Below, piece after piece: positions 10,309 to 20,602 of a stretch of DNA of 64,000 nucleotides. Made by a program: the position numbers and the translations under genes. The DNA comes from Paramarasmius palmivorus (lineage: Eukaryota; Basidiomycota; Agaricomycetes; Agaricales; Marasmiaceae). Positions within the stretch are counted from its first letter, which is position 1. Each line of letters opens with the position of its first letter. The DNA is taken from assembly GCA_037176845.1 (NCBI GenBank), contig JAYKXP010000032.1:62001-126000 (forward strand), read 5' to 3'. Below the pieces are notes generated by a model that made no database searches, had not been told where the DNA came from, and was given only the letters and a program-made list of their open reading frames with translations.

Positions 10309-12726
10309 TTAATCTCTCTCACTCATAAGACCCTTCCGTTCATCCTCTCCGTCCCGTACTTGTTCGCCAGACAATTTCGGCACCCGACGTGGCGTTTGTT
10401 CGTCGTCATCGTCTCCAATCTCAAATACTACGCTGTCTTCAGTGACAGCTGGGCCACGGTGGGTACCGACGAGGGTGGCCTCGTCGTCATCGCGAATCCT
10501 GGTACGATGTTCGATAGCTTCGAGGTCATAGTCTTCTGCATCTTCTTCGTCTTGTGCAATCTCATCTGACATTGCTAATGTGGATATCCGAACAGAGGTC
10601 AGCTTGATATGCGAGGGAATGATTTCAACTGGACTCATCTTCTGTTGTTTTCTGAAGGCCGCCAGAGATAGGCGATCGAGCAGAAAGAGACCAGATAGAG
10701 CAATGCCAACCAGCCGTCAAGAAGCCACCAGCGGACCTTCCATGACTTGGCAGCGTAATCTAATGCTGATCAGCCTCGTCCGATGAAGTAGAAGGGAAAG
10801 GACTACCTTCTGCAAGACGACCAGAGAAAGAGAAGGATGATACCACGAAGAAGATCAAGATGACCAAGACCGAGAACATGAGAATCCAGTTCAATTTTTC
10901 GAACATCCTTAATTTATATCGTTGTTTACGAGCCCTGAGTTGGGCGATCGTAGCTGGGAAATGAGATACGTCAGCATAGCCATGGAAGCTTGTTTGATTG
11001 AGGCCCAAACTGACCATTGAGGGAGTACATGATCCAGAGTAAGAAGCCGCTCAGGGTGAAGGCAAGCGGTATAACGAATAGCAGCAGGACGAGACCGGAC
11101 GTGGATTCCAGCTCCAATTCAACGATTCCAATGGCGTAGAGAACTGGAACGAAATGAGTACTATAGCATGACAAGGATCGATCTGACTTACTGCCAAAAA
11201 TGAAGTGAGCGACTGCAAGTGCTTGACACTTGAGCATTGTACGACCCAGTGATTCCCGTACCACGCTCAGTCCCAAACATACAACAAGAAGCATAAAGAA
11301 TGACATTGAGTTTCTGCCCGCATCAAGCACGGCAACTACATAATATATGAGCGATTCCCTCACCATGAACAAGAACTTCGTTACTTACCAACAATGAGGA
11401 ACACAGTCGAAGTTGTACTTCTTCCATGAGCATTCAAATACCGATAGTAACCTCCAAGAACACTAAGCTTAGCTTGCCAAGAAGTTCTAAGAATCCAAGC
11501 TCACCCCAATTTGCAACCATTTCAATGACAAGAAGCGCAACCAAGCCCGAAAGATAGTACTGCACCCTAATCAGTACACTGTTTTTGCATTGCGGGAAGG
11601 ACCTGCCTGAAGAGGAAGGATATCCTGTATATGTCGGTAGCATAGCCATCCCCATGCTGCGGCTACTGCTGCGTACACGAGGAACATCGCAAAGTAGAAC
11701 TGTCTCAGAATTATGAGATGGTGGGGGAAGAGAACTGTATCGACACTCACGTTGACTTTAGGATAATCAGTAGCTGGTAATTGTCCGTTGAATTTGTTTT
11801 TGAAAAGTACGGAACCGGAATACGTGGGATGGGGACCTTCTGCATCTTGACGAGATTTTGCATTACGGACGGTAACAGGAACCATGGCTGGACAATACTG
11901 AGATGCAACCAAATTTAGACACACTAGAAATAGCCCTTACCGACACAGTAGTACCCTGTCTTCCTGACCTGATATTGAATGGGCTTGTCCACGTTGTATT
12001 CATAAACACCGTCTGGGCTTGGGTTCAAGTTGGCGCGAGATAGTAATTCTCTCTTGAATGGAGAGTCGAATTCGCTGGAAGGTGGCGTCGGGTTTCCTTC
12101 AGGGTTGTTCCAGAACGAGCTTGTAGAGACGTCGCCTGAAGTACCACTTGTTCGATTGGCTGGTAGTTCAACTCTTGCTGACCAGAAGCTTGTGTTGTCG
12201 ATCGTCATCCCTGATGGTAGGTCGAGGATGAAGCGTCCAAGTTGACTGCTTTCGCAGAACCCTCCAATAACTGCATCTGACGTGCAAATGTATGTTTTCT
12301 TCTCAGACTTTGGATTTCAATATATTTTTTTCGTAGAAATAGATGCCACTCACTGGACGGGTATCATCCGACATAGAAGTGATCTTTCCAAGGTAGGGGG
12401 CATCGGTCCATTCGTATATCACCATAGCTAGCTGGCCCTGCGATTTTGCATCGAATGTCACTAAGGAGAACATCAGGAGCATTCACTACGATATCATGCC
12501 AAACTGACCATTGATATATGTATGTTCATTTGCCCACATTCCACTGCATATTTGGCGGTCAAAGTCTGGTGTCGTCAATTAGACGTGTCAGTAGCACTCG
12601 AGTCTTCAGACGAGCACATAACTTGCCTGTTTCGTGTACAGGGACCTCATACGCAAGAGAAGGAACTGCGAATAGCAGCGAGCAGAATAATACAAGAAAG
12701 AAATTTATGCGGTCGACGACCGACAT
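10309..12726 (-). CDS. PTM1: PTM1/GOST-family Golgi seven-transmembrane protein
   Basis: Multi-exon minus-strand gene with ATG at 12724-12726. Residues 1-26 form a signal peptide (INFFLVLFCSLLFAVPSLA). The lumenal domain carries several N-x-S/T sites and paired Cys (KKTYICTSDAVIGGFC, TGYYCV). Seven hydrophobic segments follow: FYFAMFLVYAAVAAAWGWLCY, the YYLSGLVALLVIEMV exon and five more through 10.8 kb. The family hallmark CYRHIQDILPLQ follows TM1. The tail (10.3-10.6 kb) is acidic and cytosolic. Layout matches yeast Ptm1 and animal GPR107/TMEM87 (GOST family), Golgi/endosome proteins thought to act in membrane trafficking. The first intron reads as GC-AG (GCAAGT donor at about 12625). It shares a 98 bp divergent promoter with SNX4. 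Confidence 0.88.
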
Positions 12727-12824
12727 GGCGAAAGGAGAATGAATTGTATGTGTTGATACGCGTTTACCACGCACAGTCATCTTCGTCGGTCACTCGACAA
12801 TTCGTCACTCAATCTCAATCTGAC
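12727..12824. promoter_or_regulatory. Shared divergent promoter, PTM1-like / SNX4
   Basis: Only 98 bp separate the two ATGs of divergent genes, both inferred trafficking proteins, so their core promoters and 5' leaders must lie within this interval or overlap. No clear TATA box is seen. Confidence 0.5.
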
Positions 12825-14605
12825 ATGCTCGGCGACGATGAAGACGTATTCGACAGTGTAACTTGGGAATCTCCTGCTGCACCGACGTACGAGACGACAC
12901 CTTCTGGACCTGGTTTCAGGCAAGACACTGCGGAGGGTAGCGAACCAGGCCCCCATGAACCCAAATGGGAAGGCTACCTCATTACCTCGGTACAGGATCC
13001 TATGAAGGAGCTAGCAGAGACTAAGGATGCATATGTTTCTTACTTGGTGTCGGCGAAGGTGAGCGCACAGTATTTATTCTTCAACTCCTTGTCTCAATTG
13101 AATGTCCGGGATAGACCAACCTACCGATTTTCTCAACGCCCAACCCATCGTCAAGGAGAAGATTCCAGGATTTTGTATTTCTAAGAGACCACCTTGTCAA
13201 GGATTTTCCTGCTTGCGTGGTTCCTCAGTTACCAGGGAAGCATAGACTAGGTCAGCATCAATTTCTCCCGAATGACATTCCATTGACGACCATCGCACAG
13301 AATACATTACTGGCGATAGGTTTAGCCCGGAGTTTATGGAAAGGAGGCGGGCAGAGTACGTTCAATGTGATCCATCTCTCTAAACAGTCACTTGAGCCAT
13401 TCTACAGCCTCCACAGATTCCTACAACGGATCTCTCGCCATCCTACACTACAAAGAAGCACTTTGGTCCGAGCTTTCTTCGAATCTACAGAATGGGTACG
13501 TATGTCACTTCGAATCGAACACCGAATCTTCCTGACTGGAACATATTAATAGCACGTTCACATGCATCAACATGTCGCCCATCCACCAGGTCCAGAGCCG
13601 TCCGCGGGTCTTGTAGACAATATCACGGACACGCTTCTCAATGCGTTCTCCCGTGTTCGCAAACCTGATGAGAGATTCATTGATATGCGTGACACGGTGG
13701 ACAAATTCGAAGAGGGCCTTACGGTATCCGAGCGCTTATGGACGAGAGTAAGGGGTCGAACAAGCGGTGAGTTTATCTTTCGCTAGCAACTGCTTCCTTT
13801 CCCTCTAAGGCTAAGCAAGACGGTAATCCGGAATCCGGTGAAGACCTGACAGCAGATTACCATGACTTGGCTGTCGCTGTGCAAGGCCTAGGATTTCTGG
13901 AATCAGGAATCACCGATCCTCTCAACCACTTTTCGAATACGTTGCTAGAGTTTTCGGCATTACTGCGCCATTCTGTAAGCCACGTCAACCTCTGCTTCGA
14001 GTATGAAGCATCGCTAACCCTTTGTTACAGACGCAAACAAGCACTGACCCATTCCTTATCCACTTGCATTCTCTACTATCGTACTCCCACGCCAACAGGG
14101 CTGTTCTGAAGCTGCGAGACCAGAAACAGCTGGACTTTGAAGAGTTATCTGACTATCTATCTGGAGTCACTGCTGAGCGCGACCGCCTCGCAGCCATTAT
14201 TAATGGCCATGCTGGTAGCTCAGGCCTTGGTCTCGGTGCATACCTGAAGGATCGTGTAGATGCTATCCGGGGAGTAGATGACGATAGGAGCCGAGTAGAG
14301 AAGATGCGGAAGCTCGACGTGAAGATCAAAGAGGTTGGTTTGACCCCTTCTCTTCACTAAATCATGTATCTCACCTCCAAACTATCGCGTAGCTCCAAGA
14401 TGCGGTCACCACGGCGCACGAGACTTCTGACGCTTTCAGTGATGAAACCCTCAGGGAACAAGCAATCTTCCAACACGCGAAGGAGACTGAAATGAAGGAG
14501 ATGTTGGGTAACCTGGCAGATGGTCAAATCGAATTCTACAAGGCGGCAATGGAAGAGTGGGACAGAATAATACCGATAATTCAACGCATTCGGGTGGACG
14601 TGTAG
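12825..14605 (+). CDS. SNX4: Sorting nexin 4 (PX-BAR)
   Basis: ATG at 12825 (MLGDDEDVFDSVTWES), stop TAG 14603-14605, seven or so introns inferred. The PX domain covers residues ~50-170: exon joins give YVSYLVSAK + TNLPIFSTPNPSSRRRFQDF, then PACVVPQLPGKHRL + EYITGDRFSPEF, then MERRRAD + LHRFLQRISRHPTL. The RRRFQDF, PQLPGK and RRR elements are the PI3P-binding core. A C-terminal BAR-type helical region follows (FLESGITDPLNHFSNTL, then the last exon to IIPIIQRIRVDV). SNX4/Atg24 retrieves SNAREs from endosomes and supports selective autophagy. Head-to-head with the PTM1-like gene and convergent with REV7. Confidence 0.9.
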
Positions 14606-14717
14606 TATTATATTGGTGATTGGATTGCTCGATACTGTACAATACATCATGGAATTATCCTGTTCCATTAATATGGTCTTCTCTAACTCTCTCGCTGATC
14701 CTTCTCCCGCTTGAGTT

Positions 14718-15855
14718 TTATGTCGGACTCTTGTACAGTAAGCGATAGCTGGGCTTATGGATGAGACGAAAGGCAAGATACAGGTTAGCTCTTGACTGAC
14801 GTTGATGATACCAGTGTTCACGGCACGTATCATGTGAAGTTCTGCATCCTCTGAGGTGCCAGAGGTCGTGTGCTGAGATTCTGCCGGTATCCATGGTGCA
14901 GGTTCCTTGAACATGAATGAGTGAGTAGAATAGCTTGCGAGTGTGTTCGTCGAACCTTGCTGTTCTTTTGTGTCGGAGACTTGCCATCCTTCAATTCTAG
15001 TACGATAGCGAATGACACATCATCTGAAGAGCATTCAGAACAGGATGCGCAGCAAGACACGTTATAGCAGACCTCCGAGATACATTTGTCCCAGGGATGC
15101 CTCGATAAAATTCAATTTGACCAGGAAAGATCGGAAGTATTGCCCAAGCGCTGCTGGAGACATGGCATCGTCAACACTGATACCATGAGCCTTGGGCTTC
15201 GAGTTGGATTTTGAAGAAAACGAGCACACCTCGTATCTTTATTGAAAGTCTCCACTTGGATCATAGTGTCAACAGAGAATATGAATCTTTCCAAGGCAAG
15301 CTGATCTTTGTCTTTTATGACCACAACGATCTTCTCTACATTTCCCTGGTGCACTATCAGACGAACATTCTTTTTGGTATGCGCCTAAGACGCACCTGGA
15401 TCAACTCTTCCCCAATGGCCTTCACAGCACCAGAGATATACTCATTCAAGGCCGGATGACGCGATTGAAAGACAGGTGTATCGTATTTCTTCCGCCGTAC
15501 GAATATGTCGGCTGGGTATACTTGTCTGACATATAGTATCGTGTGTATAGCAACTTCGACTGAAGCGACATGTGAGCAAAGTTGTGAAGAGTTCAGCAGG
15601 TTGCTCACTGAATTCGGTGATACCACGAGCCGTTTCTAGTATTTCATGAGATACGGTTTTGCGATTTGAGGTAGTTGGACCGACGATTGAAAGTGAGGGG
15701 CTTGCTACTGGCCATTGTGTACCGGAGTTCGCATTGAATACGGTCGTAATACGATGCCAAATAGAGTTCTCGAGGCTCCTGGGATTTTTCTGAAGTACAG
15801 CGGGCCTCTCAGCCTGTGTCTGGCTGTTAGAGTAAGAGCTTGCTGATTGAGTCAC
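14718..15855 (-). CDS. REV7: REV7 / MAD2L2 HORMA-domain protein
   Basis: HORMA protein, the accessory subunit of DNA polymerase zeta in translesion synthesis. The intron at about 15629-15586 joins TARGITEF to IEVAIHTILYVRQVYP. The next exons give FVRRKKYDTPVFQSRHPALN, GNVEKIVVVIKDKD and LERFIFSVDTMIQ, all strong Rev7 signatures. Later exons carry MSPAALGQYFRSFLVKL, then VSFAIVLELKDGKSPTQK and AELHMIRAVNTGIIN, ending YRLLYKSPT before TAA near 14718. The start is uncertain: the frame opens at 15855 with a ~75-residue Ser/Thr/Pro-rich extension that animal REV7 lacks. An internal start or another intron in this extension is possible. It is 117 bp from YJU2, transcribed divergently. Confidence 0.85.
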
Positions 15856-15972
15856 TCGAGAATGTGGAGGTCAAGAGTTCGAACGTCTGATTAGTCATCG
15901 GACATACACTTCCTCTTCAACGTCGAGACTATCCCAACCTCTACTCGATTTCTATTGTAAAGCTCACTAAAT

Positions 15973-16997
15973 ATGTCTGAACGAAAAGGTAAGACATGCA
16001 TTTAGCAATAAAGGTCTCGAATGCTCACATATCTTTTAGTTCTTAACAAGTACTTCCCCCCGGACTTCGACCCAGACCTCATTCCAAGGCGTAAAGTTCC
16101 AAGGAATTCGCAGCAGGTCGTTCGTCTCATGGCACCGTTTTCTATGTAAGCCTTGACCCTTATCCACCATGAAAATGCTCTAACCTCAACTCTGACAGGC
16201 GGTGTAATACATGTGGGGAATACATCTATAAGGGAAAGAAGTTTAATGCACGAAAAGAGACTGTAGATGGAGAGGACTACTATGGGATCAAAATATTCAG
16301 GTTCTACATTAAATGGTACGTCTAGTCTTTCTATGACTCCTTGCTCTAGCTGACGCCTACCTCCAGCACACTTTGCTCCGCTGAAATTACGTTCAAAACC
16401 GATCCTAAGAACACTGACTACGCGGCCGAACATGGCGCGTCACGAAATTTTGAGCCTTGGCGTGACGAGGCGGCCGTTGAGGAGGAAGACCGTTTAGCGA
16501 AACTCGAGGAAGAAGAGAACAATCCCATGAAAGCACTCGAAAATCGAACAGTAGATTCGAAACGAGAAATGGACATTCTCGATGCCCTGCAAGACATCAG
16601 GGCTAGAAATGCCAGGAACGAACGGACGGGGAATGCAGTGGACCTGGTTGCTACGCTAGGAAAACGGGAACGGGAGGAGGAGGAAGACGAGGAAATCCGA
16701 CAGAAGCGGCAAGAGGATGAGGAGGACGAGAAGTTAGTTAGGGAAGTGTTCTCCAAGGTCGATATGCCAGTGGCAGGTCCATCTGGCTCCAGCTCCAGCT
16801 CTGCCACGGTCATTGTCAAACGAAAGGCAGATGCAGTTGCCGAGCCCAGCGTTCACAGCCTTTTGTCGGAATCTGCAAAGTCACTTGTAGATCTGAAACC
16901 AAAGGCAAAGTTGATCGAGGTGAAGAAGAAACCAGAAGTGAAGGGGAAGAATTCGTTAGGCATCAAGGTGGTGAAGAAACAGAAGGTTTCATCGTAG
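15973..16997 (+). CDS. YJU2: Pre-mRNA splicing factor YJU2 (CWC16 family)
   Basis: ATG at 15973 (MSERK). Introns then give [39 protein letters not shown] and [20 protein letters not shown]. The N terminus and the CxxC...CxxC zinc site are the CWC16/CCDC94 hallmark. YJU2 joins the spliceosome around the first catalytic step and contacts the 5' splice site/branch helix. The C-terminal half (residues ~120-310) is charged and coiled, with [12 protein letters not shown] repeats, a Ser patch and a Lys-rich tail ending [10 protein letters not shown]. Stop at 16995-16997. Divergent from REV7. Confidence 0.92.
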
Positions 16998-17690
16998 TAT
17001 GTATTTTATTGTTCTTATGGTTAGTGTACAACACACAGGTGTATTTTCCAGGATCATGAAGGTTTCTTAATCAATTGTCATGCATGTAATGTCCCCCGTA
17101 GGGATGGCAGCTGAATTTCGAATTCCTAGCACACAGATCTCGTCTCGACTTCCCCACATTCCTTTCGCACAGTGATGGGCTATCTGAGGTCCAAAAGCAA
17201 TCTTTTTGGTATTTTCCTCGGTCTTCTACAATTCCGTGTCCAATAAGAGCTAACATCACGACGACAGAGATGCTTCTCGTGTCTCGACAGGTCATCACCG
17301 GTGGTTGGAGAGTTCGTTTCGCCCGACGAACTGATATCACGGCTCGGCCATCAAACTTCAAAGTGGTGACGGACAACATGATCTCTATGAAAATCTATTC
17401 AGACGAGTACAGCATATCGCTCTTCGCTGAACACATGGTCTCGACGCATGCGATTGGTTTTGGTGGGGAGAAACGACTTATCGCCCCCAGAATCCATTTT
17501 TGGCAGCCAAATGATACAGTTCTTGTTGCGATCTCAGAACGAGGCGATAGGGGCAGTGGGTTCCGTCACATTGCCCTGTTCGCCGCGATTTCTTGCGCTC
17601 GGAACGGTAAATATTGCACACCCTCAAATACTTAGTCGGACCTTGATGGCAACACAGTCAAGTTTCTACCCATAAACCTCTTTCGTTGTA
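16998..17690. other. Intergenic
   Basis: About 690 bp between YJU2 and the 7TM gene. A 121-codon plus-strand frame at 17270-17635 shows no homology I recognise and no splice-supported extension, so I leave it uncalled. The stretch probably holds the YJU2 3' end and the promoter of the next gene. Confidence 0.45.
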
Positions 17691-18893
17691 ATGAGTCCTA
17701 TTGATCTATCGTTCGAACGCTCATTCTACATCGGAGGCCAGCTTACTGGGATATTATATGGTACGTCTACCTACCCTGCATTGTTAAACAACGATCAATT
17801 AGTATTCACTGGCAGGAATTCACCTCGTCCTTTTTACGCTTTCCTGTTATTACCTGTCTCGCCCGCAATACGGGGCCAAAACAACGTCGAGATTCTACAT
17901 CAGCTATAGCATGATTATGTTGCTGCTGTGGACCACAGCACTTGCTTGCAATGCCGTGTTTGGACAATTCGCATGGATTGAGCATCGAGATGTCGAAGGT
18001 GGATCTGCGAATTACATCGAGGACCACATCTCCGATCCCATGAATACGATAGGCACTGCAGCGGGTATTGCGATAAACATGTTATCAGATGCACTTTTGG
18101 TAAGCCTAGTTTCTGCTTTAGACCTTTCTGGCTGATTCTATGTGACTCCTTAGATCTACCGCAGCTATATACTATGGGGTTCCTCAAAGAGAGTCGTCGT
18201 ATTCCCACTTCTCCTTTTCTTCGGTGCATTCTGTAAGTGCCTTTTATTTATCTGTCCTTTTCCTGACATCAAACCTCCGCTCTAGCAATGTCGATCCTCC
18301 TCATATACGAGAGCGCGCGACCAGGTGCAAGTTTTTTCGGTGGTCCCGCAGTGGACTTTGGTATACCATACATAGCGCTTACATTGAGCGTCAACATCAC
18401 CGTAACAACTCTCATATGTGGTCGCCTTCTCACTGCTCGGAATCAGATGAAGAGCCTCCTCGGACCGCATCACGCAAGAACGTATACGAATATCATCGCG
18501 ATGATGATAGAGTCCGCTGCCCCGTTTACCGTTCTCGGCATCATCTTCGCCATCACATATGCTCTACATAGCAGTATTTCTATTGCTTTCGTCCAGGTTT
18601 GGGGCGACTTCTGCGTGAGTAGCTAGTTCTTTTTGATGCGTGCGTCCATCTGAGTAAGAGTATAGGCGATTTCACCCCAACTCATCATTCTTCGAGTGGC
18701 CATGGGAAGGGCGTGGTCAAAAGAAATATCCCAGAGTCTGATACATATGACGTTCAAAGCAGATGACGATAGCACCGAAACTTTGGATACGACATTGCCA
18801 ATAAACTTGACTCAAAGCCGTGGTATGGTAGCTGAAGCTGCCGCCGCTACTTTCTTCGTGCCACCGGAGCCTCAGTTGGACAAGACAGATTAG
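17691..18893 (+). CDS. Basidiomycete seven-transmembrane protein
   Basis: ATG at 17691 (MSPIDLSFERSFYIGGQL). Introns at ~17761-17816, ~18099-18153, ~18231-18286 and ~18615-18665 give one frame ending QLDKTD at 18893. Seven hydrophobic spans are visible, including IMLLLWTTALACNAVFG, VVVFPLLLFFGAF, IALTLSVNITVTTLICG and VLGIIFAITYALHSS. The pattern EHRDVEGG in the first loop, and QLIILRVAMGRAWS after the last span, match a large expanded family of agaricomycete 7TM proteins of unknown function (DUF653x-like, recalled from memory). Topology resembles GPCRs but no ligand or G-protein link is known. Confidence 0.75.
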
Positions 18894-19085
18894 TGTTGTA
18901 CGATTTAGATCTTGTCGTCCGCATTGGCCATGTGCGTCGTGATATCTCGAGTACTTATTCCGCCTCATGACCAGTTTGACAGAATGTAGTAGACTAGATG
19001 TGATCTTGAATGACTATCATGACTGCGGTATTGTACAAAATTTCTAGCTATCGATACCTCTAGAACTTTAAAACCTCTATAGAGT

Positions 19086-19820
19086 TTAAGGAGCACCCAC
19101 TAGATAGTTGTTAGTCAGGCCTGGCAGTACAATGAATATTTCGAACGGGCTTACGATAATCAAGTACGATTCGCTTTGTTATCCGCTTTCCGTCCTTGTC
19201 GGTGAGAAGCATTCGCCTAACAAATCTTCTTTCTCCGTTAACTTCTTCAACACCCCAAATCTGCGTGGTATTTTGTCAAACACAATGGCCAACCACTTGA
19301 ATGATAGGGCATACCTGATTCCACACCCAAGTCCTACCACTCTTCGGGGTATCACTCGTCATGACCGTCTGAACGACTCCATGCTCTAGGGTATCTGCAG
19401 TCCATCCCGTCTTGAGGAACTCGTCTTGTATCTCGTTAATGTCGGTGATCCGTTTGGCCTTGTCTCTGACATGGCCAAAGTTGAAATCACTGTAGCTCTT
19501 CTCGTCCCAGTTCAAAGTGCGCTCTTCGTTGTTGGCTGGGATACCTCCGGTCAAGTGTTGTGCACAGTCGAGGTGCTCGACCCCGTTTGCGTCTTTGTAG
19601 TTCTTGATAGTGAGAGTGATATAGGCAACGCCGATGGCTTTTCGTTTGAGCCAGCCAAAGCCTTGCGCGGCGAGCATCTCATCGGGAGTGTCACTGATGT
19701 CCTTAGCCTGCAATGTTCGTTGGTGATCAACACGGCGCATCGTACGCGAGACAATGGGAAGCGTACCACAGTGAACTTGCCGGTAAGGTCGGCGGTGGTG
19801 TAGTTTGTAGGAACGGCCAT
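19086..19820 (-). CDS. Small single-domain hypothetical protein (calycin-like guess)
   Basis: ATG at 19818-19820 (MAVPTNYTTADLTGKFTV). The first intron joins KFTV to AKDISDTPDEML. The main exon encodes WLKRKAIGVAYITLTIKNYK, HLTGGIPANNEERTLNWDE and VVQTVMTSDTPKSGRTW. Two more introns give IWGVEEVNGERRFVRR and a terminus DYLGAP before TAA at 19086-19088. About 200 residues with alternating hydrophobic strands and no signal peptide. The fold looks like a small beta-barrel (lipocalin/fatty-acid-binding type), but this is a guess from strand pattern. Similar proteins are common in ascomycetes and basidiomycetes and are uncharacterised as far as I know. Confidence 0.65.
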
Positions 19821-20106
19821 GGTGGAAGTGGAGAAGGATCAAGAGTTCATCTAAAGATGCATGATAAATAGGCTGGTGCGCTGAAGACAATTTCATAACT
19901 CACTCGGAGCAGATCCTTGTCCAAGCCTTGTCAGTGTTTGGCATCTTTGCGCGGCCGTTCTTCAACGTCCGTACGAACCGTTTTATGTTATGGCCTTGCG
20001 GAGCAAGGCAAAGATACAATTCGTGCGTGATCCATTCACACTGTCAATACACCTTTAATTCAAAAGATACTGAAGAGGTAAGGTGGGTTGTTGAGCATGC
20101 TAAAGA

Positions 20107-20511
20107 CACCTGATTCTACCGAATAATGGCTTGTACACAAGGCAACTAGGGACCTACAATTGCCTTGTGTACAAGACCATTTCTACCAAAGCTCCTTAGG
20201 TCCCTAAACTAGGGGACGGAAGACAGCAGTAGGATGTTTTCCTATGTTCCCCATCACTTGATATGTTGTGGGGTGACAGCGTCTTTTTTTGATGGGAATG
20301 TTCGGATATGTTTCCGACGTTCCGGCCATCAATTCCATGACCTCATGATGTTTGTCCCGACTTCTGCGCCTTCTGAGAGATGTCAGCGCCTCCCGAATAA
20401 TGTCACCGATGTTTTCCGCCGCTGTCCCGCCCCTTACATGTTGTCCTCAATGTATTATATGTCATTTCCCCTCAAAAATATCAGAAAAATCACGAAAATT
20501 TCACAAATATT
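20107..20511 (+). repeat. KDZ left terminal inverted repeat
   Basis: Starts CACCTGATTCTACCG and matches the reverse complement of 29419-29828 with only a few substitutions and one 5 bp indel (GGAGC present only in the right copy, near the run of T at 20285). Homology stops at 20511. Contains the 46 bp hairpin described separately. Confidence 0.93.
20130..20175. promoter_or_regulatory. Subterminal palindrome in left KDZ TIR
   Basis: Perfect 16 bp inverted arms, CTTGTACACAAGGCAA and TTGCCTTGTGTACAAG, separated by 14 bp, 24 bp in from the end. The same structure occurs at 29760-29805. Position and conservation suggest a transposase-binding or hairpin site, by inference. Confidence 0.6.
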
Positions 20512-20602
20512 CAAGTAACACACTGAGACCAGTTTTACATTATACAGCCAGCAATATGATAATTTTTTCAGCCAAACACAGATAACAACAATGTAATACA
20601 CT

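Noticed and set aside
17270..17635. 121-codon plus-strand frame
   Set aside because: No recognisable motif, no splice-supported extension, and an overlapping minus frame of similar quality; most likely chance.
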